A stretch of DNA of 64,000 nucleotides, from positions 1,674,501-1,738,500 of the forward strand of contig NZ_CALSFT010000002.1 in the NCBI RefSeq assembly GCF_943736995.1, written 5' to 3'. Both the position numbers and the translations under genes were made by a program. This stretch comes from Sporosarcina sp. Marseille-Q4943. Lineage in GTDB: Bacteria; Bacillota; Bacilli; Bacillales_A; Planococcaceae. A model generated the notes under the pieces. The model was not told where the DNA came from. It searched no databases and saw only the letters and a list, made by a program, of their open reading frames with translations. Positions 45,389 through 55,576 of the stretch are shown here, piece after piece (position 1 is the stretch's first letter; each line of letters opens with the position of its first letter).

Positions 45389-46533
45389 TGAAAACGGTAT
45401 TGCGAGAAGTGAAACCGGTTGTCGAGGAGGTGTTCGCTCATTTACATGCGCACCCTGAAATCAGTTGGAAGGAAATCGAGACTACAAAGTATTTGGAACA
45501 ACTGACCGAGAACGAAGGATACGAAGTCACTACATTCCAAGATTCAACAGGACTTGTTGTAACAACAGGGGCTGGCGGACATTGCGTCGGGCTCCGCACG
45601 GATATTGACGCACTCTGGCAAGAAGTGGATGGCGTGTACAAGGCGAATCATTCATGTGGGCATGATGCGCATATGACGATTGCAATCGGGACGTTGTTCG
45701 TTCTGAAAAAGCTTGGTTATCCGAAGAATGGCCGATTGAAGGTTCTTTTTCAACCTGCAGAGGAAAAAGGGACGGGTGCATTGTCCTTTGTTGAGAAAGG
45801 GATCGTAGATGATGTCGACTATTTGTATGGCGTCCATCTTCGCCCAATCCAGGAAATCGGACTTGGCTACTCGGCACCGGCCATTATACACGGCGCCGCA
45901 AAAATGTTGAAGGGGTTCATTATTGGCACCGACACACACGGGGCAAGACCGCATCTCGGACAAAATGCGATTGAGGTGATGGCTTTGCTCGTTCAGGCGA
46001 TTCGCTCCATCCATGTCGATCCGATGGTTCCCCATTCAGCAAAAATGACGATGTTCCAAGCGGGCGGTGAATCGGCGAACATCATTCCGGGAAATGGCGT
46101 CTTCAGCATTGATATGCGAGCCCAAACGAATACGGTCATGGACAAGCTATTGGAACAAGTGCAGGTTGCCATCGAGTCGGTTGCAAAGATGACCGGTGTT
46201 GAGATCCACTGTGAAATGCTCGCTGAAATTGCAGCTGCTGAGGTCGATGAAACGGCCGTTGACATTATGGCACAAGCGATTACGGAAACAGTCGGCGAAT
46301 CCCATTTAGTACCACCGATTGTTACACCAGGCGGGGAGGATTTCCACTTTTACACGTTGAAACGTCCTTCCGTAAAAGCGACGATGCTTGGACTCGGTTG
46401 TGACCTTTCGCCCGGTCTCCATCATCCGAACATGACATTTAACCAAGACAGCATCTTGACCGGAATTGAAATCTTGACCAGGGCAGTGATTGAAACGTTT
46501 GAACGGCTGGAAAAAAAGGATGTGGAACAATGA
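45385..46533 (+). CDS. M20 amidohydrolase, probable N-succinyl-L-amino acid desuccinylase
   Basis: 382 residues of the M20D group. Metal ligands are visible in SCGHDAHMTIA (C-G-H-D-x-H, about 90), EEKGTGA (about 128) and YGVHLRP (about 152); the dimerisation domain contains GTDTHGARPHLGQNA. It ends with GGEDFHFY. In the Geobacillus kaustophilus D-amino acid pathway the M20 enzyme hydrolyses the N-succinyl-L-amino acid, making the conversion irreversible. Gene context (succinyltransferase and racemase next to it, ATGA overlaps on both sides) supports that role here. Confidence 0.8.
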   Translation: MMKTVLREVKPVVEEVFAHLHAHPEISWKEIETTKYLEQLTENEGYEVTTFQDSTGLVVTTGAGGHCVGLRTDIDALWQEVDGVYKANHSCGHDAHMTIAIGTLFVLKKLGYPKNGRLKVLFQPAEEKGTGALSFVEKGIVDDVDYLYGVHLRPIQEIGLGYSAPAIIHGAAKMLKGFIIGTDTHGARPHLGQNAIEVMALLVQAIRSIHVDPMVPHSAKMTMFQAGGESANIIPGNGVFSIDMRAQTNTVMDKLLEQVQVAIESVAKMTGVEIHCEMLAEIAAAEVDETAVDIMAQAITETVGESHLVPPIVTPGGEDFHFYTLKRPSVKATMLGLGCDLSPGLHHPNMTFNQDSILTGIEILTRAVIETFERLEKKDVEQ

Positions 46534-47372
46534 ATCGAACCATTACAACACGCAAATTGAAAACGATTGAAGAGATGCGTCTCGTACAAAACCTTGAAAA
46601 AACGGTATGGGGCTTGGAACCGATTCCGGTCCATCAGACATATACAGCGGTTAACAATGGAGGCCTAATGTTGGGCGCTTTTGACGGGGAGAAAATCGTC
46701 GGTTTCTCCTATGGATTTACCGGATTCTCCAATGGAAAAACGTATTTATGTTCGCATATGCTTGGGATCCAACCGGAATACCAGTTGATGGGAATCGGGA
46801 AAAAACTAAAGGAAGAGCAACGCAAATTCGCCATGGAAATGGGCTACGACTTGATGACATGGACATTCGATCCGCTTGAAAGTCGGAATGCATATTTGAA
46901 TTTATCGAAATTGAATGGGATTTGCAGTACTTATTTAGAAAATTGGTACGGAGAAATGGAAGATGGATTGAACAAAGGATTACCCTCGGACCGTTTTAAA
47001 ATTGAGTGGTGGATTACGAGCGAAAGAGTCGAGAATAACTGGAAACCGTTAATTGACAGCTATGACCGTCCGTTTGAGGTAGGAAAATCTGAACTAGGAA
47101 ACCCAATCCTGGAATGGGATGAATTGCATCCATCGACAAACTGTGAAGGCATCGAAATTCCAATTCCTGAACATTTTCAAGTAATCAAAAAAAATGAGCC
47201 GCAATTGGCACTCGATTGGAGATTGAAAATCAGGAAAATCTTCCAAACACTGTTCGATGCAGGGTATGCATTGGTAAACGTCAATCGGTCAACAACCGGG
47301 GTCCACTATTACCAAGTAGTCAAAAGGGACACCATCCCCTTGAATATAAGTGAAAAAGGAGAAGTCAAATGA
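46530..47372 (+). CDS. GNAT-fold N-succinyltransferase (COG3375-like)
   Basis: 280 residues. It opens [20 protein letters not shown] and has the acyl-CoA-binding pattern near 90 ([22 protein letters not shown]-x-x-G-x-G/A type) and [20 protein letters not shown], typical of the COG3375 acetyltransferase group that neighbours N-succinylamino acid racemase genes. Its likely reaction is succinyl-CoA plus D-amino acid to N-succinyl-D-amino acid. Overlaps both neighbours by 4 bases. Substrate assignment follows the known gene set. Confidence 0.8.
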   Translation: MNRTITTRKLKTIEEMRLVQNLEKTVWGLEPIPVHQTYTAVNNGGLMLGAFDGEKIVGFSYGFTGFSNGKTYLCSHMLGIQPEYQLMGIGKKLKEEQRKFAMEMGYDLMTWTFDPLESRNAYLNLSKLNGICSTYLENWYGEMEDGLNKGLPSDRFKIEWWITSERVENNWKPLIDSYDRPFEVGKSELGNPILEWDELHPSTNCEGIEIPIPEHFQVIKKNEPQLALDWRLKIRKIFQTLFDAGYALVNVNRSTTGVHYYQVVKRDTIPLNISEKGEVK

Positions 47373-48478
47373 TCATTCAAGAAATAAACATCCGTAAAAT
47401 GAAAATGAAGATGAAGCATCCGTTTACGACAAGTTTTGGTACATTTCATGAAAAGAAATTCCTGCTACTCGAAGCAAAAGATGAACTTGGCAATTCCGGC
47501 TGGGGTGAATCCGTCGCTTTCGACTCACCTTGGTACAACGAAGAAACACTTGAAACAAATTTACATATAATTAGAGATTTCCTCATCCCTATTATAGTAG
47601 GAAAGAAAATCGGCCATCCCGATGAAGTGAGTGAAAGGTTTAGCGCCATCCGGAAAAACAATATGGCGAAATCGACTGTTGAAGGAGCCATTTGGGACTT
47701 ATACGCCAAGCGGAATAAGATGACATTGGCGCAAGCATTAGGCGGAGAGCTCGACAAAATTGAAGTCGGAATCAGTATTGGGATCCATGAAAAAGTGGAA
47801 GATTTGGTCGAAACTGTCCGTCGCTTTGTCGAGGAAGGTTATAAACGTATTAAAGTGAAAATTAAACCGGGCTATGACGTTGAAGTGATACGCGAGTTGC
47901 GCAAACAATTCCCGGACGTACCGCTAATGGCAGACGCCAACTCGGCTTATACGCTGGATGATGTCGAATTGCTGAAACAACTAGATGCGTTCAATTTGAC
48001 CATGATTGAACAGCCGCTTGCTTCGGACGATATCATCGACCATGCGACATTACAGAAACAGCTGAAAACACCCATCTGTCTAGATGAAAGTATCCACTCG
48101 CTCGAAGATACACGGAAAGCAGTGGAGCTCGGAAGTACTAAAATCATCAATATCAAAATCGGTCGGGTCGGTGGCTTGACCGAGGCCAAAAGAATTCACG
48201 ATTATTGCATGGAACAGGGCATTCCAGTTTGGTGCGGGGGCATGCTGGAATCCGGTATCGGACGTGCCCATAATGTGGCGTTGACGACATTGCCGAATTT
48301 CATTTTGCCAGGTGATACAGCTGGCTCCTCCCGCTATTGGGAAGAGGATGTCATTTCACCGGAAGTGATCGTGGAAGACGGCTATATTACAGTACCGACG
48401 GCATATGGAATTGGTTATGAACCAAATTATAATGCGATGGATAAGTTTACAGTCGAGCAATACCAGTTCAAAGCTTAA
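47369..48478 (+). CDS. N-succinylamino acid racemase / o-succinylbenzoate synthase family
   Basis: 369 residues of the enolase superfamily, MenC-like. Catalytic K162 and K164 (IKVKIK), metal ligands in [14 protein letters not shown] and CLDES, and K263 in [10 protein letters not shown] match the NSAR/OSBS family, where the two lysines face each other and invert the alpha carbon. No other menaquinone genes are nearby, so the racemase role is favoured over MenC. It closes the D-to-L amino acid operon, coupled by ATGA to the succinyltransferase gene. Confidence 0.88.
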   Translation: MIIQEINIRKMKMKMKHPFTTSFGTFHEKKFLLLEAKDELGNSGWGESVAFDSPWYNEETLETNLHIIRDFLIPIIVGKKIGHPDEVSERFSAIRKNNMAKSTVEGAIWDLYAKRNKMTLAQALGGELDKIEVGISIGIHEKVEDLVETVRRFVEEGYKRIKVKIKPGYDVEVIRELRKQFPDVPLMADANSAYTLDDVELLKQLDAFNLTMIEQPLASDDIIDHATLQKQLKTPICLDESIHSLEDTRKAVELGSTKIINIKIGRVGGLTEAKRIHDYCMEQGIPVWCGGMLESGIGRAHNVALTTLPNFILPGDTAGSSRYWEEDVISPEVIVEDGYITVPTAYGIGYEPNYNAMDKFTVEQYQFKA

Positions 48479-48487
48479 TATTGGAAG

Positions 48488-48522
48488 CGATGTGGGTAAA
48501 CTGTCACCCACATGCTTTCTTT
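48488..48522 (+). terminator. terminator of the NSAR operon
   Basis: GATGTGGGT-like stem: ATGTGGGT (48490-48497) pairs with ACCCACAT (48506-48513), then GCTTTCTTTTT. Directly after the racemase stop. Confidence 0.8.
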
Positions 48523-48588
48523 TTCGGAATAATAATTCAGAAAATTACATCATTTGGGCTGATGAATCATCAGCGGGGGGATACGTTT

Positions 48589-49656
48589 ATGAGAAAGAGT
48601 TTTCAGATCGGTGGGGCTTTTATCGGCGTCATTGTTGGAGCCGGTTTTGCTTCAGGGCAGGAAATTTTACAGTTTTTCACGAGTTTCGGAGGAATCGGTA
48701 TTGCAGGCTCGATTGTTGCAACACTACTATTTGCATTTATCGGGATGAATTTGACGCAGCTTGGTAGCCGTTTACAGACGACTTCCCATCAAAAAGTCAT
48801 CTATTATATTTGTGGCCGTTATTTAGGAATACTTGTCGACATTATCATTACGTTTTTCTTGTTCGGTGTCACGGTTGTCATGTTTTCAGGGGCTGGAGCT
48901 ATTTTTGAACAGCAATTTGGGATTCCAGGTGTCGTTGGAAATCTATTGCTAGCCGTCGCTACAATCGCTTCTGTGACATTCAGTGTTCGGAAGGTAATCA
49001 CATTGATTAGCGCATTTACTCCTTTTTTATTGTTGATTGTCATTGTCATTACGGTCTATTCGGTCATCAACTTTGATTTTGCAGCTACTGATTTACAAGG
49101 TGTCGCCGCTAGTCAAAGTCGAGGGGCTTCCCACTGGCTGTTAGCGGCGGTTTTGTATGTATCGTATAATATTGCTGCCGGAGCAGCGATGCTGACAGTG
49201 ATGGGCGGGACGGTTAAGGATGAAAAAGTGGCCGCATGGGGAGGCATCATCGGTGGACTGGGTCTCGGTCTTCTTATTATTCTCATCAACGTCTCGATGC
49301 TGACGCAATTGAAGGAAATTGCCTCTGTTCCGATGCCTATGTTAGCGTTAGCGGATAGCATGAGCCCGGTTATGAGTATAATCTTTTCCATTATTTTGCT
49401 AGGTATGATCTACAATACCGCAGTCGGGATGCTTTATGCATTTACGGCACGTATCGTGACGCCGGAAACGAAGAAATTCAAAGGTGCCGTTGTCTTGTTT
49501 GGGATAATCGCATTCGGTGCAAGTTTCGTTGGCTTCATCACACTTGTTGGAACGGTCTATCCAGTAATGGGGTACTTAGGCTTCATTTTGATCGGCGCAA
49601 TTGTCTTTGCCTGGGTGAAGAAAAAAAAGTCTCCGGTTAGTGAGGAAGTGCACTGA
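48589..49656 (+). CDS. YkvI-like multi-spanning membrane transporter
   Basis: 355 residues from ATG 48589, chosen because GGGGGG lies 8 bases upstream and the longer frame to 48481 spans the terminator. About ten hydrophobic helices, opening with IGGAFIGVIVGAGFASGQEI, the GAGFASGQE signature of the YkvI family, a LeuT-fold relative of unknown substrate. It follows the D-amino acid operon after a terminator. Read-through could link it to amino acid uptake, but this is inference. Confidence 0.8.
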   Translation: MRKSFQIGGAFIGVIVGAGFASGQEILQFFTSFGGIGIAGSIVATLLFAFIGMNLTQLGSRLQTTSHQKVIYYICGRYLGILVDIIITFFLFGVTVVMFSGAGAIFEQQFGIPGVVGNLLLAVATIASVTFSVRKVITLISAFTPFLLLIVIVITVYSVINFDFAATDLQGVAASQSRGASHWLLAAVLYVSYNIAAGAAMLTVMGGTVKDEKVAAWGGIIGGLGLGLLIILINVSMLTQLKEIASVPMPMLALADSMSPVMSIIFSIILLGMIYNTAVGMLYAFTARIVTPETKKFKGAVVLFGIIAFGASFVGFITLVGTVYPVMGYLGFILIGAIVFAWVKKKKSPVSEEVH

Positions 49657-49753
49657 ATTACTACTGTTTTTCCCTAATTAACCGACATATTATGGACTGG
49701 AAATGCGCTTGGGATTTGGAAAATCGATTTTTCAATCCCTTTTTGCACCATTT

Positions 49754-50055
49754 TGTTGTCTATCAACGCAAAAAAAGGAAAAGCCCAAAATATTGAACAA
49801 TATTATCGATATAGTTTGCACTTTAACTGTACGGATCGTTTAGATCAAATTAAATTTCCTGTTCTGTTGCTGTATGGGGAAAAAAATAAGGCGTTTCACC
49901 GTAATGCCCATCTATTACACGAAAAGCTCCCTGTAAATGATTTCATCCTCATAGGAGACATGAAACATCAGCTTCCTACAAAGACGACCGTGGCGGTGAA
50001 CGATTTCATTAAGCAGTTCGTATCTACTCATGGAGCTCAGAACAGAGAAAATTGA
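49754..50055 (+). pseudogene. alpha/beta-hydrolase C-terminal fragment
   Basis: About 100 residues with the typical last third of an alpha/beta hydrolase: DRLDQIKFPVLLLYGEKNKA (the strand before the acid) and LIGDMKHQLPT (the catalytic His). The nucleophile elbow and N-terminal two thirds are absent, and no ribosome site is seen, so it is a truncated remnant. It lies next to the repeat copy at 50109. Confidence 0.65.
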
Positions 50056-50108
50056 ATGGTTGCTCACGGTGTTTTAAGAATGGATATCCAGTTGGTTCTT
50101 CTTAACTA

Positions 50109-50456
50109 TTTATTTAAAATGGGAAAAGGCTAACTGGCATATTGTAATAAAAAAAGATGAAGGTAAGGTCGATTTATCAAAGGAAGAGGTCGACTGGCTA
50201 AATGACTGGTTGCAGAAGAACGATGTGTAGTTGATACGTTTTTTGATATTAAATACGCAGAGAAATTCTGAAGGATGTATTTAAAAGCAACACAAATACA
50301 ACACAAGATATTTAAAAATGCTGTAACAGCAACGTATTTTGGCAGAAATACACGTCCTCCTGGGACGTAATACATTAAAAACTGAAAACACGATAAGAAT
50401 TAAAAAGAATGACCGTAAACGTTGATATCAAAGCGTTAGCGGTCATTCTTTATTTT
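50109..50456 (+). repeat. dispersed repeat, copy 2, with hairpin terminator
   Basis: 50109-50369 matches 22545-22804 (3' part of the small gene, AT-rich spacer, core). It continues through CTCCTGGGACGT into an arm resembling 28979-29070, ending in a hairpin, GAATGACCG (50407-50415) with CGGTCATTC (50440-50448), followed by TTTATTTTT. Thus this copy has both halves that the other two hold separately. Confidence 0.75.
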
Positions 50457-50835
50457 TGAGAATACGTTAAGAAACTATAGGAAGTAAAATCATATTCCAT
50501 AAATTTTAATCATTTAACCTACTTCCCATGTCCTCATATAATTATAGCTTCCGGTTAGAAAAGTGAAAGATAAATGGATGAGATAGCATTGGTGAGATTA
50601 CTCATGCAATGCTATTTTTTTCTTTTTACATCTCCAACAATGCCTCTTGTTTGTTGAAGAAATATTTTTTCACCCACTTGAAGTAAATATCTTTTCTCTA
50701 TTCTTTCAAAAATATTCCTTTTTCCTTGAAACGAAAGCCTATAATCAAAAATCTATTGGATTTACGTTAATGTAACTCAAAGTCATTTATTAAGTGCCTA
50801 AGTCTCAATTATCGGAAAACCACTTGCTAATGAGG
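50457..50835. other. geneless leader region of the siderophore operon
   Basis: No gene recognised. A T-rich stretch at about 50590-50720 shows no clear structure. The regulatory Fur sites follow at 50836-50878. Confidence 0.5.
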
Positions 50836-50878
50836 ATGATTATCAGTATCATTCATGCTGATAGTGATAATCATTATC
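50836..50878. promoter_or_regulatory. two Fur boxes
   Basis: GATAGTGATAATCATTATC (50860-50878) differs at one base from the 19-bp Fur consensus GATAATGATAATCATTATC. A second, looser match, GATGATTATCAGTATCATT (50836-50854), lies just upstream. Both are 25-70 bases before the first siderophore gene, so the operon should be repressed by Fur with iron. Confidence 0.9.
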
Positions 50879-50903
50879 AATTAAAATATTAGGAGTGAGT
50901 ATT

Positions 50904-52268
50904 ATGGTATCAGGTGTAACACCTTATTTAGATAATGCATCGTTATTAGCATCACAGGAAAAAAGAGAATCGAATGCAAGGTCATACCCGAGAAGGCTAC
51001 CTTTAGCTATTAAACAAGCTGAGGGTGTCTATGTAACAGATATGGATGGAAAACAGTATATAGATTGCTTAGCGGGCGCAGGAACACTTGCTTTAGGGCA
51101 TAATCATGCTGTGATTCATGCAGCTATCCAAGACGTGCTTCGATCCAAATTACCGCTCCATACACTTGATATTACAACACCCGTGAAAGAGAAATTTGTT
51201 GATGAATTATTTGATTCATTGCCTCCTTCTTTTGCAGAAAAAGCAAAAATTCAATTTTGCGGACCTACGGGTGGAGATGCAATCGAGGCAGCACTGAAAT
51301 TAGTGAAAACAGCGACTGGGAATCGAGCGATTTTATCTTTTCAAGGAGGCTATCATGGTTCAACTCATGGAACATTGAGTATTAGTGGGACATTAGATCC
51401 TAAAAAGAACATTCATGCCCTTGTACCAGATTCACATTTCCTTCCCTACCCCTATGAATACCGCTGCCCTTTTGGAATAGGAAAAGAAGGATATAAGGTG
51501 AGCAGTACCTATATTGAAAATTTACTAGATGACCCTGACAGCGGTATTGTTAGCCCTGCGGGGATTATCGTCGAAGTAGTTCAGGGTGAGGGAGGCTCCA
51601 TTCCGGCTCCAATTGAGTGGTTAAAAGAGCTTCGTCGTATAACGAGGGAACGAAATATTCCATTAATTATTGATGAAGTCCAAACAGGGATTGGGCGAAC
51701 GGGAAAAATGTTTGCCTTTGAGCACGCAGGTATTGAACCAGATGTTCTCGTACTATCAAAAGCGATTGGTGGAAGTCTTCCTCTTTCCGTTATGCTTTAT
51801 GATCGCCGCCTTGACCAATGGGAACCAGGTGCACATATTGGGACATTTAGAGGAAATCAGATGGCGATGGCAACAGGTCAAGCAAGCTTAAAATATATTA
51901 AAGAAAATCACCTGCCCGAGCATGCTAATCAGAACGGAAAGTATTTCATGAACCAATTAAGTAGTATTCAAGAGAATGTGTCATCAATAGGTGATGTTCG
52001 AGGGCGCGGGCTCATGATAGGAGTAGAAATCATTAACCCGACAAAACATCCAAACCAACTTGGAAGTTATCCAGCATCCCCTGAGCTTGCTAGTAGAATT
52101 CAACAGGAATGTTTGAAACGCGGATTGATTTTAGAGGTTGGAGGCCGATTTAGTTCGGTGATTCGATTACTACCGCCTCTCATTATTACGAAAGAGCAAA
52201 TCGATGATGTGTTACAGCGCTTCTATGAATCTATAAAAAGTGCAGAAGATTACTTCGGTTCGATATGA
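50904..52268 (+). CDS. L-2,4-diaminobutyrate:2-oxoglutarate aminotransferase (RhbA-like)
   Basis: 454 residues from ATG 50904 (AGGAG 8 bases upstream; GTG 50895 is less suited). Class III PLP aminotransferase: CGPTGGDAIEAALKLVKTAT (phosphate-binding), IIDEVQTGIGRTG, and the Schiff-base K286 in LVLSKAIGG. The enzyme converts aspartate semialdehyde plus glutamate to L-2,4-diaminobutyrate. First gene of the Fur-controlled operon, in the same order as rhbA of the rhizobactin 1021 genes. Confidence 0.9.
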   Translation: MVSGVTPYLDNASLLASQEKRESNARSYPRRLPLAIKQAEGVYVTDMDGKQYIDCLAGAGTLALGHNHAVIHAAIQDVLRSKLPLHTLDITTPVKEKFVDELFDSLPPSFAEKAKIQFCGPTGGDAIEAALKLVKTATGNRAILSFQGGYHGSTHGTLSISGTLDPKKNIHALVPDSHFLPYPYEYRCPFGIGKEGYKVSSTYIENLLDDPDSGIVSPAGIIVEVVQGEGGSIPAPIEWLKELRRITRERNIPLIIDEVQTGIGRTGKMFAFEHAGIEPDVLVLSKAIGGSLPLSVMLYDRRLDQWEPGAHIGTFRGNQMAMATGQASLKYIKENHLPEHANQNGKYFMNQLSSIQENVSSIGDVRGRGLMIGVEIINPTKHPNQLGSYPASPELASRIQQECLKRGLILEVGGRFSSVIRLLPPLIITKEQIDDVLQRFYESIKSAEDYFGSI

Positions 52269-52278
52269 GGTGATCGGA

Positions 52279-53796
52279 TTGATAACTAATTTTGAACAAT
52301 GGTTTCTGCATCCAAATGAACAAAGTAAAAAGACATTCTCTGAACTAATGGATAACACGTTTAAGCTGATAGTAGACGAATCAATGAAAGTCAACAAACC
52401 ATTTGCCGGTGCCTCACGTCAAGATATTGAATCGATGGTGAAGAAAGTAACTCGTATCCCTGAATGTGGTCAAAATCTGAAAGATGTAATGATGGATATT
52501 CATGAAGGTATCGTTAAACAATCTTTATGGATTTCTCACCCTTCCGCAATGGCGCATCTTCATTGTCCGCCATTGCTGCCGTCGATTGCTGCCGAAATGA
52601 TTATAGGCGCACTAAATCAATCAATGGATTCTTGGGATCAAAGCCCTGCAGCTACGTATGTTGAAGAAGAACTCCTTCAATTTTTCATCAACCAAATTGG
52701 CTATCCGGCCAATGCGGACGGCGTGTTTACAAGCGGTGGAACACAGTCTAATTATATGGGGCTTTTGCTTGCACGTAATCAAGCGTGCGAAACTTACTTT
52801 TCAGTAAATGTTCATGAAGATGGGCTTCCAGTTGAAGCGAGTAAATTACGGATTCTTTGCTCAGAACATGCTCATTTTACTGTTCAGAAATCAGCCGCTC
52901 AACTTGGCCTCGGCATCCATTCGGTTGTTAAAGTGAAAACGAACAATAAGCAACAGCTTTGCTTAGATGATGCAAAGGAAAAACTAGACCTGCTACACCA
53001 GCAAGGATTGATTCCGTTTATGATTGTTGCGACAGCTGGGACAACTGATTTTGGGAGTATCGACAATGTGAAAGAAATCGCTGACCTAGCGAATACTTAC
53101 CGATTATGGCTTCATGTTGATGCTGCTTATGGCGGAGCTTTATTATTTTCCCATCAATATCGCCAGCTACTTGATCATTTGTGGGAAGCAGATTCGATTA
53201 CGATTGATTTCCATAAGCTCTACTATCAATCAATCAGCTGCGGTGCATTCTTCGTGAAAGAAAAAAAGTCCTTTCAACAAATTATGTACCATGCTGATTA
53301 TTTAAATCCTGAGGAAGATTATGAAGAGGGCATCATCAATCTCGTAGAAAAAAATATCCAAACAACAAGACGATTTGATGCGTTAAAGATCCTCATGACC
53401 TTTAAATTACTAGGAACCGATATGTTTGGAGAAATGATCGATTATACGATCCACTTAGCGAAAAAAACGGCACAGCTTTTACGTGAGCATGAGTTTGATG
53501 TCGTTAATGACCCAGTGATGAACGCGGTATTATTCCGTTTTGTCCCCGACCATGTAGATGCCCCACACGTAATTGATGAAATCAATCTTGAATTGCAGCG
53601 TTATTTCTATCAAAGTGGTGAGCTTATCATGGCGAAAACAAAGCATAACGGGAAAATCTATTTAAAGTTTACGATGCTTCATCCGCTAAATACGATTGAA
53701 AGAATGAAGGAACATATTGAGAAATTGAAACAGGTGGCTAAGAAAATCGAGAGTGAGAAAGGTGAGGATATATATGAATATTCCGTTCGTCGCTAA
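52279..53796 (+). CDS. L-2,4-diaminobutyrate decarboxylase (RhbB-like)
   Basis: 505 residues from TTG 52279 with GAGGTG 7 bases upstream; the longer frame would overlap the previous gene. Group II PLP decarboxylase: HPSAMAHLHCPPLLPSIAAE, TSGGTQSNYMGLLLAR, and the PLP lysine K313 in DFHKLYYQ with LHVDAAYGG before it. It yields 1,3-diaminopropane, the diamine arm of schizokinen and rhizobactin. Overlaps the next gene by 23 bases. Confidence 0.9.
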   Translation: MITNFEQWFLHPNEQSKKTFSELMDNTFKLIVDESMKVNKPFAGASRQDIESMVKKVTRIPECGQNLKDVMMDIHEGIVKQSLWISHPSAMAHLHCPPLLPSIAAEMIIGALNQSMDSWDQSPAATYVEEELLQFFINQIGYPANADGVFTSGGTQSNYMGLLLARNQACETYFSVNVHEDGLPVEASKLRILCSEHAHFTVQKSAAQLGLGIHSVVKVKTNNKQQLCLDDAKEKLDLLHQQGLIPFMIVATAGTTDFGSIDNVKEIADLANTYRLWLHVDAAYGGALLFSHQYRQLLDHLWEADSITIDFHKLYYQSISCGAFFVKEKKSFQQIMYHADYLNPEEDYEEGIINLVEKNIQTTRRFDALKILMTFKLLGTDMFGEMIDYTIHLAKKTAQLLREHEFDVVNDPVMNAVLFRFVPDHVDAPHVIDEINLELQRYFYQSGELIMAKTKHNGKIYLKFTMLHPLNTIERMKEHIEKLKQVAKKIESEKGEDIYEYSVRR

Positions 53797-55576
53797 TCAT
53801 CTTACGATGCAAAATCTATTAAATTGTTATTTTAGAGAAACAGGCAAGGGTGAATGGAAAGACGCCATGCAAACAGAACTTCCATTCGAACAAGGGGATT
53901 ATAAGTTTGTCCTTTTGATCCCTCTTACTAGTCAATCCGTTACGTTATATGTACCTGTTCGCTATAAATCGGAAACAGGTCGTCATTTATTTTCACCTCA
54001 TATGTACTATCAAGTAAAGAACGACGTGGTAAAACAAATTGATTTTTTAACACTACTTTCCTATCTACAAAAGGATTTAGTTGAAATGTCGACAAAGCCT
54101 GTGCAAACAGAGGAACTTGTTCTTCGAACGATTTTAAGTTATCAAACGATGAAGGGAATCCTCGCGCATCGCAGTCAAGACCTTGAAGAATGTTATCAGG
54201 CGGAGAAAACTTTTTTACAATCAGAGCAATCTCTATTGATCGGTCATCAACTTCACCCAACAGCAAAGAGTCTCCAAGGAATCGGTGAAGATGAAGAGCA
54301 TATTTTTACTCCTGAAAGAAAAGGCTCCTTTCAACTTCATTATTTTCAAGCAAAAAATGAGTTGATTGAGGAAGATTCCATGTCTCCTCAAACAGCGACA
54401 ATGATGATTAAAGAAGAATTAAAACGTGATCCACATATTTCAGAAGCGTTCAAAGAGCAGTATTGCCAAGAAGATGGTGAGTCATTAATCCCCGTTCACC
54501 CTCTTCAGGCAAGGAAGCTTTTAGGAATGAAAGAAGTGCAACATCAAATTGAATTAGGAAAGCTTTCCTATTTGGGTCCACAGGGGCGAGCTTTTTATCC
54601 GACATCTTCTGTTCGCACGGTCTACCATCAAGACGCAAGGTATATGTACAAATTTTCCATCCCAGTTAAAATCACGAATTCGTTACGAGTCAATAAGCGT
54701 AAAGAACTTGAGCGTGGAGTCGAAGTGAGCCGATTGCTGCAACAGGAAATAACGAGCAAACTAAACGAACTTCACCCGTCGTTTAAAATTATCGAAGACC
54801 CTGCCTATATCACGTTGAAGCTTGATAGGGAGGAGTCTGGATTTGAGGTCGTTATTCGTGAAAATCCTTTTCAAAAAGATCATGCCTCAAGAACCACATT
54901 ACTCGCAGGTCTTTGCCAAGATCATATCAATGGTGGGAAGTCGCATCTAGCGAATATTATTGATCAAATTGCAGAAAGCAATCAGATTTCAACTGAGCAG
55001 GCAAGTGAGGAGTGGTTTCGCCGCTATTTAAACATAAGCTTACGCCCACTTTACTGGATGTACGCTACATACGGCATTGCCCTTGAGCCGCATCAGCAAA
55101 ATTCACTAGTAAAATTAGATGAATCTGGCTTCCCTGAAATGTTTTATTCCCGAGATAATCAAGGCTATTACTTTATGGAATCCTACGCCCAAAATTTAAG
55201 ACAAGTGGTACCGTCATTAAGTGAAAAAAGTGATACCATTTGTGCCGATTCAATTGCGGAAGAGCGTTTTCGTTATTATTTCTTTTTCAACAATCTATTT
55301 GGGTTGATTAATGCCTTTGGTGTCAATCGTCTTATCGATGAACAACGATTATTAAGGCTGTTAAAAGATGAATTACATGTATTATTCGAACAATATGGTG
55401 ATTCTACGAACTTAATAAGCTCTTTATTAGATGAAGAAAAACTTCCATGCAAGGCAAATCTATTAACTAGAGTGCATGATATGGATGAGCTAGTCGGATC
55501 CCTTGAGACACAATCTGTCTACACATTCGTTGAAAATCCACTATTCAAAACCGTAGGTGATCTTTTTGAAGTCTAA
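53774..55576 (+). CDS. NIS siderophore synthetase, IucA/IucC family (RhbC-like)
   Basis: 600 residues from ATG 53774 (GGTGAGG upstream), within the end of the decarboxylase gene. The ATP-grasp-like IucA/IucC pattern includes LIPVHPLQARKLL, FYPTSSVRTVYHQD, KFSIPVKITNSLRVNKR (in part), and NGGKSHLANI/LRPLYWMYATYGIALEPHQQ (in part). It condenses citrate with an N-hydroxy-N-acetyl-diaminopropane arm. One of two such enzymes in the operon, as needed for a bis-hydroxamate. Confidence 0.9.
   Translation: MNIPFVANHLTMQNLLNCYFRETGKGEWKDAMQTELPFEQGDYKFVLLIPLTSQSVTLYVPVRYKSETGRHLFSPHMYYQVKNDVVKQIDFLTLLSYLQKDLVEMSTKPVQTEELVLRTILSYQTMKGILAHRSQDLEECYQAEKTFLQSEQSLLIGHQLHPTAKSLQGIGEDEEHIFTPERKGSFQLHYFQAKNELIEEDSMSPQTATMMIKEELKRDPHISEAFKEQYCQEDGESLIPVHPLQARKLLGMKEVQHQIELGKLSYLGPQGRAFYPTSSVRTVYHQDARYMYKFSIPVKITNSLRVNKRKELERGVEVSRLLQQEITSKLNELHPSFKIIEDPAYITLKLDREESGFEVVIRENPFQKDHASRTTLLAGLCQDHINGGKSHLANIIDQIAESNQISTEQASEEWFRRYLNISLRPLYWMYATYGIALEPHQQNSLVKLDESGFPEMFYSRDNQGYYFMESYAQNLRQVVPSLSEKSDTICADSIAEERFRYYFFFNNLFGLINAFGVNRLIDEQRLLRLLKDELHVLFEQYGDSTNLISSLLDEEKLPCKANLLTRVHDMDELVGSLETQSVYTFVENPLFKTVGDLFEV

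Noticed and set aside
45438..46634. Minus-strand frames opposite the M20 and succinyltransferase genes
   Set aside because: Shadow frames caused by codon bias of the plus-strand genes; no initiation signals.
47369..48478. menC of menaquinone synthesis
   Set aside because: No men genes nearby; coupled to succinyltransferase and desuccinylase genes, which is the racemase context.
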